Both the position numbers and the translations under genes were made by a program. This document shows positions 46,506 through 55,977 of a stretch of 64,000 nucleotides of DNA, piece by piece (position 1 is the first letter of the stretch; every line of letters begins with the position of its first letter). Source of the stretch: Hymenopus coronatus (taxonomy: Eukaryota; Arthropoda; Insecta; Mantodea; Hymenopodidae); NCBI GenBank assembly GCA_030762935.1, contig CM060883.1:99510501-99574500 (forward strand), written 5' to 3'. Below the pieces are notes generated by a model, which was given only the letters and a program-made list of their open reading frames with translations, ran no database searches and was not told where the DNA came from.

Positions 46506-47100
46506 GAGTTTTTTCTCTGGCCATGCAACTAGTCCCAAGGACCTGAAACAAACCGTAATTTGTTAGTATAGCCAGATTCGTGATTTTATTACTGCATCCT
46601 TAATTTGTTAATGAGCAATTAAAACAGTTATATTCTTTATCCTAAAATTATTAGCTGAATATATTAAACTTCTTTGAAATTATTTACGTTGTTAAGGATA
46701 ACTTGCATTAAATTCTTAAATCCAGAACAAAACTGAAACATAACTTTCCAAGTGAAAAAAAAAAAGCTAGACCAGAAGTTGTGTGTAGCACACGGAGCCT
46801 CGTGTTGCTATGAATCCACATCCCCAAAAACATCAGATCAGTTTCATTTTTCAGGACCTTTTTCTCCAAGTTTCTATTAATTTTATGGCGAAAATTTATT
46901 GATACAGTTTTTGCTATGCTTTTCACTACCTTGTTAAATGCAAACTAATTTAGCAGTTGTTTGTGGTGAATTGTTGATTGAAATGTATTCTTTGAGGTTT
47001 TCCTTAGATTTCCCATTAATAAAATGCTCGTAATGTTGCACCAAACAAAGTTTAATTTCTTTTAGTTAGTGTATCGTCCTTGTATTTAAGACTAACACCC
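46506..47100. other. AT-rich unique sequence, nothing recognised
   Basis: After the last partial 47-bp unit (ending near GAGCAGAAGGG) the sequence becomes AT-rich and non-repetitive. A run of A lies at about 46,756. No convincing coding frame, RNA gene or transposon end was seen. Confidence 0.6.
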
Positions 47101-47600
47101 AATAAACATAAGGAAATCAAGCCTGTTGAGCAGCAGAAGAACAATGAATCAGAGAGTGAAGAATCCAGAATGGAGTATTAGTCCATAGCCCAGGTATGAG
47201 AATATGGAATGAAGGCAAAATGTATGATAGGAAAGATGATGGGGAGCAATCAGTGTAGGAAAATGGAGAACCTGTAGAAAACTTGCCCAGATGCTGCTTT
47301 GTCCACCACAACCTCCATGAGCAGTTTCCTGGGATCAAATCTGGTGAGAGACAAGCAGTCTAACCACTCACTTTTTTTTTTTTTTTGCTGGTGGGGGAAA
47401 AGGCACTTTACACAATAACCCCAGGCAAGTCTGGGAGTGTGAGACTCCCTGCACTGGACTGGAGCCAATGCGGCACTACCCACAAAAAGCCCCACCGGAA
47501 ATAGGAGGCCCATGTCTCACTGGTGTAGTGCCGGATAAAGCAGCTGCACATTTCTGGTGCACTATGTGTGCCCCCTGGAGAAGTAGCTAGTGAAATGAAA
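47101..47600 (-). other. Probable dispersed-repeat remnant with internal poly-T
   Basis: Short frames on the - strand (about 47,117-47,513) include the stretches LDCLSLTRFDP and EVVVDKAASGQVF. A run of about 15 T on the + strand lies at 47,382-47,396. Adjacent frames look like one broken sequence, as in a decayed repeat. The wording resembles junk translations I recall from large insect genomes, but that is memory, not a search. No function is proposed. Confidence 0.3.
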
Positions 47601-48318
47601 ATTACTGCTTCAAGTGCTGGTGATTTTTGGTGGCCAACAACTGTTCCTGGGCTGTTGTCGATGGGTATTGGGAGTCCGAGGAATGGTTGGCAGAGTTGAT
47701 TCCATCTGGTGAAGAACTAGCTGCAGCTGTGAATTGGGTAGCTCAGCTGTGGTGGACTTGTTCATGGTGATGACACGGTAGTGGCAAGTGATGTCGCTGC
47801 TCAACGCCTCTTCCAAAGCAGCTATGCGACCACCAACATTCAGGATCTCCACATGGAGGTTCCTGAATAACGTCCCACGTCGCTGGTGGTCTGGTGTCAG
47901 TGTAGGCAGGTCTACTCCTCGGGTAGAGAGGGCACTGGGCTTGCCCAGTGAAATGTCCTGTGCCACGACAGGTGGTGGTGGCAGCACTCGGAGGTGTTGG
48001 TACCATAGTAGTGGTACAGCGGCGGCGAGGAACAAGCGGCGGCAGGATCAATGGCATTCCTGTCAGCTAGCTTCAACGACCAGGATTCGCCCTAACATGG
48101 GCAACCCTGTCGCCAAGACTGCTTCCAAATCAGCCGGGTCCAGAAGCTCCACTCGTACCAACAGCGTTGGTCCCCGGTCGCAGTATATGTACGGCGGTGG
48201 GAAGGCCCCAAGAGAGTCCCCGAACCACGGCGTGGAGCTCGGCGGAGGCGCTACTGGTTCGGGCAATGGTGTTACTTCCTCGACTGCTGTGAAGCAGCTG
48301 TTGCTTCTTTGACATCAT
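47600..48318 (-). pseudogene. GC-rich broken coding-like island, unrecognised
   Basis: This stretch of about 700 bp is clearly richer in G, C and CpG than its surroundings. On the - strand, two frames in the same register (48,266 to 48,063 and 48,035 to 47,610) are separated only by two TGA codons about 30 bp apart. This suggests one former reading frame of roughly 215 codons or more. The predicted protein has a proline-rich start (EPVAPPPSSTPWFGD), a stretch RVELLDPADLEAVLATGLPM, and further on RIAALEEAL. On the + strand there is an overlapping open frame (47,788-48,312, 174 codons) rich in Ser, Thr, Arg and Gly, which could instead be the shadow. I do not recognise a family. A decayed retroelement ORF or a retrocopy are possible. 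Confidence 0.35.
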
Positions 48319-48351
48319 CGAAAGAAGAAGTGTCTGAAGTTCCTCACCATG

Positions 48352-48480
48352 TTGTTTATATATGAGAATAAATCATTGAAATAGAGTGAAAACAATAGTG
48401 GGCCCAACCTTGATCCTTGTGGTACTCCAGACACTGCTAACATATCAAAATAAGTGTACGCATTATTACTCACTAGTTTG
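48352..48480 (-). pseudogene. LINE (non-LTR) reverse transcriptase fragment
   Basis: Reading the - strand through this interval gives one open stretch of about 43 codons containing SGVPQGSRLGPLLF and then LYFNDL. This is the characteristic GVPQGS...GP.LF..Y.NDL segment of non-LTR retrotransposon reverse transcriptases, just upstream of the catalytic FADD box. The FADD box itself is missing: similarity ends at about 48,352 and the frame then runs into unrelated sequence with a stop. It is a short dead fragment of a Jockey/RTE/I-like element. The clade cannot be set from so little sequence. Confidence 0.85.
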
Positions 48481-48871
48481 TATTCTTAAATTTCTGTATT
48501 TATTAATTTAATAATTTTGCATATTTTTACTTTCTCTATACGCACCATGTACATAGTGTATAGAGAAGGTATTGCACTCCACCCAAAAATTTGATACCGA
48601 GATTTCACCGGAAATATATGTTTTAGGGTCCCCTTTATCTAAAAGAAAGCATTTTCGGAGAAAGGTCCACGTGTGTGTGTCCGTGTGTCTGTGAACACGA
48701 TAACTAAAAAACGAAAAGTCGGTAAAATACCAAACTTTGTATTTAAGTATCTTCCAGGGATGCGACACAAAGATTTTGAGAAAAATCTCCTCACCCCCAA
48801 CTACACTTTACATGGAACTTTTTTTTTCGAAAATTTCGATTTTCTCAAAAATGGCTCTTACGATTTTTATT

Positions 48872-48879
48872 AGCATTTG
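48872..48879. repeat. hAT target-site duplication, left copy (AGCATTTG)
   Basis: AGCATTTG directly precedes the hAT terminus CAGTGGCGGC at 48,880. The same octamer directly follows the other end. An 8-bp duplication is the standard signature of hAT insertion. Confidence 0.95.
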
Positions 48880-49002
48880 CAGTGGCGGCTGGTGACTTAA
48901 ATGACAGGGGGTTCACCACTTTTACTGCTTAATGAAGTTTACCTCTCCAAATAATTTGACTTTCTAAATTATTTAAAATATATCTATAATTCTAAAATTA
49001 CC

Positions 49003-51607
49003 TTAAAATGATCCTGAAGACGTTGATGGGTTTGAATCTCCTGTAGAGGTATGTTCATAGAGAAAATCCATCCTCCTTTCCCTTTTCCTGGCGAATCTGT
49101 CTATGACTCTGTCGCTGAAATGTGGAAGCTTGTGGATCATTTCCTTTTCAATGGATAACATGGCAAGAGCAGACAACCTATCTTCAGCCATGGTGCTTCT
49201 CAGAAACGTTTTGATCCGCTTCAAAGTGGAGAAACACCTCTCTGCTTCACACGTTGTCATTGGGACAGTAGCTGCCAATTTCAGCAATTTCATAACGTCT
49301 CCAAAGGGTTCCTGAAGGCTATTTTCAATTAAAAACTTCAGAAGTGCTACTGAACTTTTCATTTCCTGAACATCATCTCGAGAATAAATGACCTGTAGTT
49401 CTGTTTTTAACTTAGGTTTATTTAAAAATGGATAAACTGCACAACAGCAGAAAGAATTTTTTCAGGAAATTTATTCTTCGGTGTAGGGAAGAAGTGCTGG
49501 TCAAATAAATTAGAGGCCAATAAGTGGCTGGAGAATTCAAAACTTTGTATGCTCTGCTGAATTATTATGTCACATACCTACTTCTTTAACTGCTACATTC
49601 TTTGTTCTGTACAGATCCTTGCATCTTCTTTTTGCTACATTTGGTTCTTCCTTGATTATGATATTATCAACATTGTCTCTAATTTTCGAATTTTCATATT
49701 CGAATGTTGCTATTGCTTGCTTTATTGATACAGGATTAGTAGTGCGCTTTTGTAATTGGCTGTACATGATATCCAAGTGGGGCTTTATGTTATAAAATAC
49801 CTCTAACCAAAAAGAACATTTTGGCTGTTGTAGTTTCAACCTTAGACCAGAGGTTTGATTCACAGTTGTCATTTGGTTGCTGGTGTCTTCAATTGGCTGT
49901 ACATGATATCCATGTGGGGCATTATTTTATAAAATACCTCTAACCAAAAAGAACATTTTGGCTGTTGTAGTTTCAACCTTAGACCAGAGGTTTGATTCAC
50001 AGTTGTCGTTTGGTTGCTGGTGTCTTCAATTGGCTGTACATGATATCCACGTGGGGCATTATTTTATAAAATACCTCTAACCAAAAAGAACATTTTGGCT
50101 GTTGTAGTTTCAACCTTAGACCAGAGGTTTGATTCACAGTTGTCGTTTGGTTGCTGGTGTCTTCAATTGGCTGTACATGATATCCACGTGGGGCATTATT
50201 TTATAAAATACCTCTAACCAAAAAGAACATTTTGGCTGTTGTAGTTTCAACCTTAGACCAGAGGTTTGATTCACAGTTGTCGTTTGGTTGCTGGTGTCTT
50301 CAATTTGTTGGAGACATTCCAGAACGTCCTCTTTGTTTTCATGAATTGTAAGAACTGTTCTGGATTTAAAGTTGCATCTTGTGGTTGATCCCTGAGGGAC
50401 TCTTCGCTTCACAATTGTATCTAGAACAGCCACTCTTTGAGGTAAATGAGAGAAGAATATTGGCACTTCTGCAATAGTATTGAAAAACAGTTTCATGTGT
50501 TTATTTTGACTGGTAGCTTGGGCAAGAATTAAGTTCAATTGGTGAGCATAACACTGCACATAATACGCGAAATGATACTCTTCTCTTACGACTGTTTGTA
50601 TCCCTGCATGTTGGCCGTGCATGACGGTAGCACCATCATAACTTTGAGATATTACTTTCTCTTTCATTTCTTGTACAACATCGGCGAGGACATTTTTAAT
50701 GCAAGCTGCTAGGAAGGAAGCGTCATTACCAGGTGGATTTAAAAATGTCCAAAATCTTTCAACAGGCTCTCCAATAGATAACAGATAACGAAATACTATA
50801 ACCAATTGAAATTTAGAAGATACATCAGATGTTTCATCTGCTATCACAGACACGAAATCTGCCTTGGCTATTTCAGCATTAATTTCCTCACGACACACAT
50901 GTAACATACATTCTAGTAAATCATTTTGTATATCCTTGGATGTGCCCTTAAAGACTATAACATTGCTCATGTGCTCTTTTACAACTGCATCTAAAGCTGA
51001 AGTAAAATTTATTAGCCCTCTGAATATTCCAGGATTGTTAGATTCTGCTGTTTCATCATGTCCACGTGAGGCAAGTTCAAACTCACCGCAGAACTTGATA
51101 CAATCAATTATTTTGGAAAGAACATAGCGATTTTTCATTGTGTCTTTCTATGTTCTGTCTAAAAGCCGAGCTAAGTTGCCGCCTAATTTCCGTTTTTCCA
51201 AGGACTGATAAATCTAAATAAGCATTCTTATGTGCAATAGATTCCTCGTGCTCTTTAATTTTCTGTGTTAGATGACTTAGATCTGACACACCAAGGCATG
51301 TCCAGTTTGCATCTTTGCCCTTAGTAAACAGTAAGCACGGAAAACAAAATAGCTTATTTATAGTAATACAACCACAAATCCAACTATTTCTTTTGTATAT
51401 ATTTACATTGAAAGACCTGCAAAATGTCTTACCTCGGCTGGTTTGTGCTTGTTTTAATTCAAGCTGAGGTATTGGCCTGCCAAGCTTCTTAACTTTACAC
51501 TTCTCTTCCAAGCTTAAAGCTGTGAAGTTTGTTTTTAAAAGGTATTGAACGCTGTTCATTCTTCTTTGAAAACAAACACGAACAGATGAATATGATATGA
51601 ACACCAA
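49003..51607 (-). pseudogene. hAT transposase (ZMYM1-like: TTF zinc finger, DUF4371, hAT dimerisation)
   Basis: The gene survives in pieces read right to left. Piece 1 (51,607-51,104): a likely true start is the Met at residue 17 (51,559). Its TTF-type zinc finger covers about residues 60-130, with Cys78, Cys80, Cys88, Cys91 and the end motif KIKEHEESIAH. A one-base frameshift near 51,127 joins it to piece 2 (51,138-50,134), the DUF4371/RNase H-like core, with Asp101 in IADETSD, Asp168 in YDGA and the CYAHQLNLIL motif at about 196-205. This then enters four 137-bp repeats. Piece 3 (49,872-49,570) carries on to a stop. Piece 4 (49,362-49,003) is the hAT C-terminal dimerisation region, with CEAERCFSTLKRIKTFLRS and the following LSALAMLSIE. 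Stops also lie at 49,363-49,560. The family would catalyse cut-and-paste transposition in the nucleus. This copy is inactive. Confidence 0.93.
49757..50304 (-). repeat. Four tandem 137-bp copies inside the hAT transposase gene
   Basis: TGGCTGTACATGATATCC begins copies at 49,757, 49,894, 50,031 and 50,168, each 137 bp apart. The total is 548 bp, exactly four units. The leftmost copy is more diverged (AAGTGGGGCTTTATGTT), while the other three are nearly identical (GTGGGGCATTATTTT). A unit of 137 bp shifts the frame at every copy. The three extra copies add 411 nt, so the reading frame on the two outer sides still agrees. Only one copy is expected in the family's gene. Confidence 0.95.
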
Positions 51608-52074
51608 AGCACAAGTATATAACCGAATGCACTGTTACATATGTATATTATTCATTAAACAACTCTATTACAATGAAAACACACGTGCTATTTGTTGCAG
51701 TCCTGTAGCTTTTCATTTCGGATTAATTCGTGCGTTTCCACCAGAGCCGACTCGCAGCAGTGCTGGTCATCACTCCAGCTCAAATCCAGTATTGTTAGCG
51801 ACGTTTCCCCTTACCCCTCTTCACTGAAGAAGCACCAGCAAACTTATTCTCGGAGGTTCAGAAGAGAGATTGAACCTGGGCAGCGCGTTGGAACGCATAC
51901 GGCTATTGCAAAGACTTGAAGGCTTTTCACTCTATAAAATAGTTTGAAAATGCAAATAAAATGAATAATACAAGAAAGGATAAATATGCAAATTATAAAT
52001 TTATGTATTTTAAAATGCAATTTTTTTTCCGGGGTTTCATTGAACTGCTGAACACATAGGAGGCGCCGCCCCTG
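51608..52074. other. 5' non-coding end of the hAT element
   Basis: Between the transposase start and the right terminus are about 470 bp without a convincing coding frame. A promoter for the leftward transposase would be expected here, but I cannot point to a clear core element. A tRNA-like stretch (GGTTCAATCT on the - strand, about 51,867-51,876) was noted but is too weak to call. Confidence 0.5.
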
Positions 52075-52082
52075 AGCATTTG
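52075..52082. repeat. hAT target-site duplication, right copy (AGCATTTG)
   Basis: AGCATTTG follows the right hAT terminus GCCGCCCCTG directly and matches the left copy at all eight positions. After it the interrupted repeat family resumes in register (GTATATTAAAGATATTT). Confidence 0.95.
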
Positions 52083-52597
52083 GTATATTAAAGATATTTA
52101 CCTGACAAATAAAATGTATATCTTGAATTTTCTGGGAATAGCCTCTGAAGAGTACTTAATCTAGATGAATTTTACGGAATTTTGAATAACTGCTAAACCA
52201 TAAGAGATAGACAAAAACTTACTACATGAAAAATTTGGAGCCCATTAAAACACACAATTTATGTTATATACATTTTTTTTTTGTGGAGTTCATCCTTTTT
52301 GAGACATTCCCTGTTTTTGGTTTCTGCTTTGAAAAACCTACGCTTTTCTCATACAGGAATTTATCAACTGCTGTCCATACAAAGGAACTTCAATCACATA
52401 GCAGCCAGCTTTTGACTATCACTTTAACCTATGGTACTCCCTTATTTTGCTTCTATTTACAAGCAAGCAAGTAATAAGACTACTTCTGCTAATTTTTCTC
52501 AATTAGCATGAAGTGAAAATGGAAGCAGAAGCTTTTTAACAACAATTTGTTGCGGAGAAGTAGAGAAAGTCATGTGAATGGAACACGTCACATTTTT

Positions 52598-53436
52598 ACT
52601 TTCTCTATGCGTACTATGTACTAAGTTGATACCGAGATTTCATCGGAAATATATGTTTTAGGGTCCCCTTTATCTAAAAAATGTATTTTCGGAAAAAGGT
52701 CCATGTGTGTGTGTGTGCGTGTCTGTGTGCCTGTGAACATGATAACTCAACAACAAAAATTTGGTAAAATACCAAAGTTGATATTTAAGTTTAGTATCTT
52801 TCAGGGATGCGACATGAAGATTTTGAAAAAAATCCTGCCACCCCCAGCTACCCTTTACATGGAACGTTACTAAAAAATTTTGATTTTCTCAAAAATGGCT
52901 GTAACGATTTTGATTAAAATATTGTATATAAAGCTATTTAGTTAGCAAATAAAATGTATATCTTGACTTTTCTGGTAATAGCCTCTGAAGAGTACTTTAT
53001 TCTGGATGGATATCACAGAATTTTGAATAATTGCTAAACCGTAAGAGATGGACAAAAACTTACTAAATGAAAAATGTAGAGCACATTAAGACACGCAATT
53101 TATGTTACATACTTTTTTTTCATGGAGTTCACCCTTTTTGAGACATTCCTTGTTTTTGGTTTCTGTTTTGAAAAACATACTTTTCTCATACAGGAATTTG
53201 TCAACTGCTGTCCATACAAAGGATCTTCAGTTACATAGCAACCAACTTTTGACTGTCACTTTAACCTATGATACTCCTTTATTCTTGCTTCTACTTACAA
53301 GGAAGCAAGTAATAAGGCTATTTCTGTTATTTTTTTTTTCTGATTAGCATGAAGTAAATACAAGTATATCCTTTTTGAGATTAATGTGTTGCAGAGATGT
53401 AGAGAAAGTCATGTGAATGGTACTACTAGTTGTATA
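52598..53436 (+). mobile_element. 840-890 bp repeat family, copy B, intact and tandem to copy A
   Basis: A copy of about 839 bp in the same orientation as copy A follows it directly, sharing the single TTTTT at 52,593-52,597. It starts ACTTTCTCTATGCG. It has lost the right arm of the 5' palindrome (deletion near 52,620) and has a GT microsatellite near 52,706. It ends near TAGAGAAAGTCATGTGAATGG plus about 16 bp, before a T run from 53,437. Its 3' hairpin bases are altered. Frames seen in it (52,226-52,474 in copy A and 53,102-53,347 here) are shared by position because the sequences are copies, not because they code. Confidence 0.88.
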
Positions 53437-54212
53437 TTTTTTTACAGAAAGAAATTTGTAGTTAGTTTCTTCTTTGATCACATCCCACAATGTGTTAGCT
53501 TTATTAATGGGTTTATGTATCTTTTTTTGCAGATTAATGATGTTTACATTGTTTGTACAGAAATAAAAAATTAATCTCATAGCTAATCAACAGATACAGG
53601 GATGATTATTCTTACACTACAAAGTATAGTTTAGTAAATATCCTTTGCAATGAAATAAAGGCCTTTAAGAATAGCATGAAACTTGTATTTTCTTTAAGGA
53701 TTTCTATAAACTGTTATATATAACTTTACACCAGTGTGCACTAGCTTTTCTGATGCAGAGAGGTTTACATTAGGCTTCTGTATATATGGATATGTATTTA
53801 AATTAAAAAAAAATGTTTGTTAACAACGCTTTCAATTGCTAGGATCTTATCAGCATCACTGGTGTGCCAGAAGTTTGCTCTACAGAAGTTCTTTTACATT
53901 CCAGTAAACCTACTCACTTGGGGCTGTCATTTTTAAGCGCACTTAACATTCTTAAATACATTTTAGTACATTTTAACTTTTTCTATTTTCAAGAGCAAAA
54001 AAAACTTCCATGTTTACATTTAAATTTTTAGTAAGTTGCTTGGTTGTAAACTGTTCCAAATCTAAATTTACACTTAAGTTTCAGCTTGCTCCCCTTCTAT
54101 GTATCAGTAATGAAGTTACCCAGTCGCCAGTTGTAACAATGCTTCACAAGTAGATGTCATTGTGTTTGTTAATATCAGGTGCACATATTTTAAACAGTAT
54201 AAATAAGTTTTT
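53437..54212. other. AT-rich sequence between repeat copies, nothing recognised
   Basis: About 780 bp without a convincing gene, RNA or transposon end. Frames of 60-80 codons on both strands (53,344-53,580) overlap each other and look random. Confidence 0.6.
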
Positions 54213-55977
54213 ACTTTCTCTATATGTACATACTGTATAGAGAAAGTATTGTAATGCACCTAAAAATTCAATACTGAGATTTCACTGGAAATATATGTTT
54301 TGGGTGCCCCTGAATCCAAAAAAAAAAAAAAGCATTTTTAGAAAACATCTCTGTGTGGTGCGGTGGGGTGTTGTGTGTGTGTGGGCATGCGTGCACGTGC
54401 ATGTGCATGTCTGTAGACAACATAGCTCAAAAACAAAAACACTGTTAAATTCCAAACTTCGTATTTAAGTTTATTATCTTCCAAGTATGTGACACAAAGA
54501 CTTTCAAGAAAATCCCCCACCCCCAAAACTACCCTTTTTTTAGAACATTTTTTTGAAAATCTTGATATTCTAAAAAATGGCTCAAACAATTTTGATTAAA
54601 ATATGTATAAGATACTTTCATGACAAATGCAAAATATTGCATTTTCTGAAGACCTCTTCATTCTGGATGAATTTTATATAACTGGCAAACTGTACAAGAT
54701 AGACAAAAACTTACTATACAAACTCTGATGTATTCCATTCACATGACTTTCTCTACATCTCTACATTATTGTTATAAAGCTTATGCTTCTATTTACTTCA
54801 TGCTAATCGAGAAAATAAGCAGAAATAGTCTTATTACTTGCTTCCTTGTAAGTAGAAGAGAAATAAGGGAGTAGCATAGGCTAAAGTGATAGTCAAAAGC
54901 TGGTTGCTATATGACTGAAGTTCCTTTGTTTGTGTGGACAGGAGTTGACAAATTCCTGTGTGGGAAAAGTATGTTTTTCATAGCTGAAACCAAAAACAAG
55001 GAATATCTAAAAAAACGCTCAACTCCACAAAAAAAATTTATATTACATAAATTGTGTGTTTTAACGTGCTCTACGTGTTTTGTGTGGTAAGTTTTTGTCC
55101 ATCTCTTACAGTTGAGCAGTTATGCAAAATTCCATAAAATTGATCCAGAATAAAGTGGTCTTCAGGGGCTATTCCCAGAAAATTCAAGATATACATTTTA
55201 CTTGTCATTAAAATATCTTAAATATAAGACATTTTAATCAAAATCGTTAAAGCCAGTTTTTAGAAAATCAAAATTTTAGAAAAAGGTTCCATGAAAGGGT
55301 AGTTTTGGGTAGGGGTATTTTCTTAAAATTTTTGTGTCACATCCTTGGAAGTTACCGAACTTAAATACCAAGTTTGGTTTGTAACGGTCTTTTCGTTTTT
55401 GAGCTATACTGCCCACAGACACACATACAAAACAGACAGACAAACTGCCGGACCACACATGGACATTTTTCTAAAAAGGGTTTTTTTTTGATTCAGGGAG
55501 TCTCAAAATGTGTATTTCCTGTGAAATCTCGTTATGGAATTTTGGTGCAATACAATACCTTGTCTATATACTATGCACTTGGTGCGTATAGAGAAAGTAA
55601 AAATGTGGATCTTATTAGTAAACACAATTTATGACATGTTTTTTTTTTTGTTTTTTTTTTTTTTGTAGAGTTAATTACTTTTGAGATATCCTGGATTGGT
55701 TTAAATTTTCAGTCATTTAACTTTTTTCAAATGGGAAGGCATCTTTTTTCTTGTTTCTTTACTCCTGGCAAGCAAAGAGGTTGGAATTTCGATCTCTTAT
55801 TGGTTTAGCCTGCGCAGTTTCTTATTTCCCTTCTATTTACAAGGAAGCTAGTAATAAGACTAATTCTGCTTATGTTTATCTTGATTAGCATGATGTAGAT
55901 AACGGATTAATGTTTCCAATAAAAGGTTTGTTTACTGAACAGCTAGAGAACATTATGTGAATGGAACACATCAGATA
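54213..55977 (+). mobile_element. 840-890 bp repeat family, copy C/E, split by copy D
   Basis: The left part (54,213-54,722) ends in ACTTACTATACAAA, and the right part resumes at 55,599 with AAAAATGTGGATC. These fit consecutive positions of intact copy B (ACTTACTAAATGAAAAATGTAGAGC). The joined copy would be about 889 bp. It starts with a 12-bp perfect palindrome arm pair, ACTTTCTCTATA / TATAGAGAAAGT, after TTTTT. It has a long GT-rich tract (about 54,355-54,415), and ends ATGTGAATGGAACACATCAG before TTTTT at 55,978-55,982. The right part is more diverged than the other copies (about 55,620-55,900). Confidence 0.82.
54723..55598 (-). mobile_element. 840-890 bp repeat family, copy D, inverted, inserted in copy C/E
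   Basis: A full copy of about 876 bp on the - strand. Its 5' end is the complement of TATAGAGAAAGT, ending at 55,598. Its 3' end is near 54,723, after the ATGTG-loop-TACAT hairpin. It sits in an A/T run of copy C/E, so the two form a large inverted pair over most of 1.4 kb. Only short T/A identities flank it, so any target duplication is no more than about 3-5 bp of T. Confidence 0.87.

Larger units (their letters stand above)
48880..52074 (-). mobile_element. hAT DNA transposon, 3,195 bp, both ends present, dead
   Basis: The left end CAGTGGCGGC and the complement of the right end (CAGGGGCGGC) form short imperfect terminal inverted repeats that agree at 9 of 10 positions. An exact 8-bp duplication AGCATTTG flanks the element (48,872-48,879 and 52,075-52,082). 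The transposase lies on the - strand with an N-terminal TTF-type zinc finger, a DUF4371 region and a C-terminal hAT dimerisation region. This is the layout of hAT elements annotated as ZMYM1-like. The gene has frameshifts, stops and a fourfold internal 137-bp repeat, so this copy cannot make a full transposase. It inserted into a copy of the 840-890 bp repeat family and is therefore younger than that copy. Confidence 0.96.
48529..52592 (+). mobile_element. 840-890 bp repeat family, copy A, split by a hAT insertion
   Basis: The left part (48,529-48,879) and right part (52,083-52,592) together make one copy of about 861 bp. The hAT element between them exactly interrupts the alignment with the intact copies. 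The copy starts with ACTTTCTCTATA after TTTTT (48,524-48,528) and forms an imperfect palindrome with TATAGAGAAGGT. It contains a GT-rich microsatellite near 48,670 and ends with TAGAGAAAGTCATGTGAATG, about 25 bp before the terminus, followed by TTTTT at 52,593-52,597. It has no coding capacity of its own. The features resemble non-autonomous Helentron (HINE/DINE-1-like) elements, but a MITE is not excluded. Confidence 0.8.

Noticed and set aside
44899..46551. Open frames of 60-87 codons on the - strand (Leu/Cys/His-rich)
   Set aside because: They repeat the translation of the 47-bp satellite unit in different registers, exist only where the unit lacks a stop, and have no start or end conserved between copies.
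47788..48312. A 174-codon frame on the + strand as the real gene of the GC-rich island
   Set aside because: It is rich in Ser, Thr, Arg and Gly without any domain, typical of a frame opened by high GC. The - strand reading looks more protein-like. Neither is firm.
49103..49315. A 70-codon + strand frame
   Set aside because: It is the antisense shadow of the hAT C-terminal dimerisation region.
50864..51127. An 87-codon + strand frame
   Set aside because: It lies antisense to the hAT transposase core, which has clear motifs on the - strand.
51850..51910. tRNA or SINE head on the - strand inside the hAT element
   Set aside because: GGTTCAATCT resembles a B box, but no matching A box or tRNA arms could be paired.
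51597..51919. Two + strand frames (76 and 75 codons)
   Set aside because: They overlap in different registers, lie in the non-coding end of the hAT element and have no domain.
52226..53347. Two similar frames (52,226-52,474 and 53,102-53,347) as a duplicated gene
   Set aside because: They are the same part of copies A and B of the 840-890 bp repeat. The other two copies do not keep the frame.
48529..55977. Classical MITE with simple terminal inverted repeats
   Set aside because: The inverted repeats are asymmetric: one at the 5' terminus, one about 25 bp inside the 3' end. I could not show a defined target duplication. It is kept as an alternative, not the main call.
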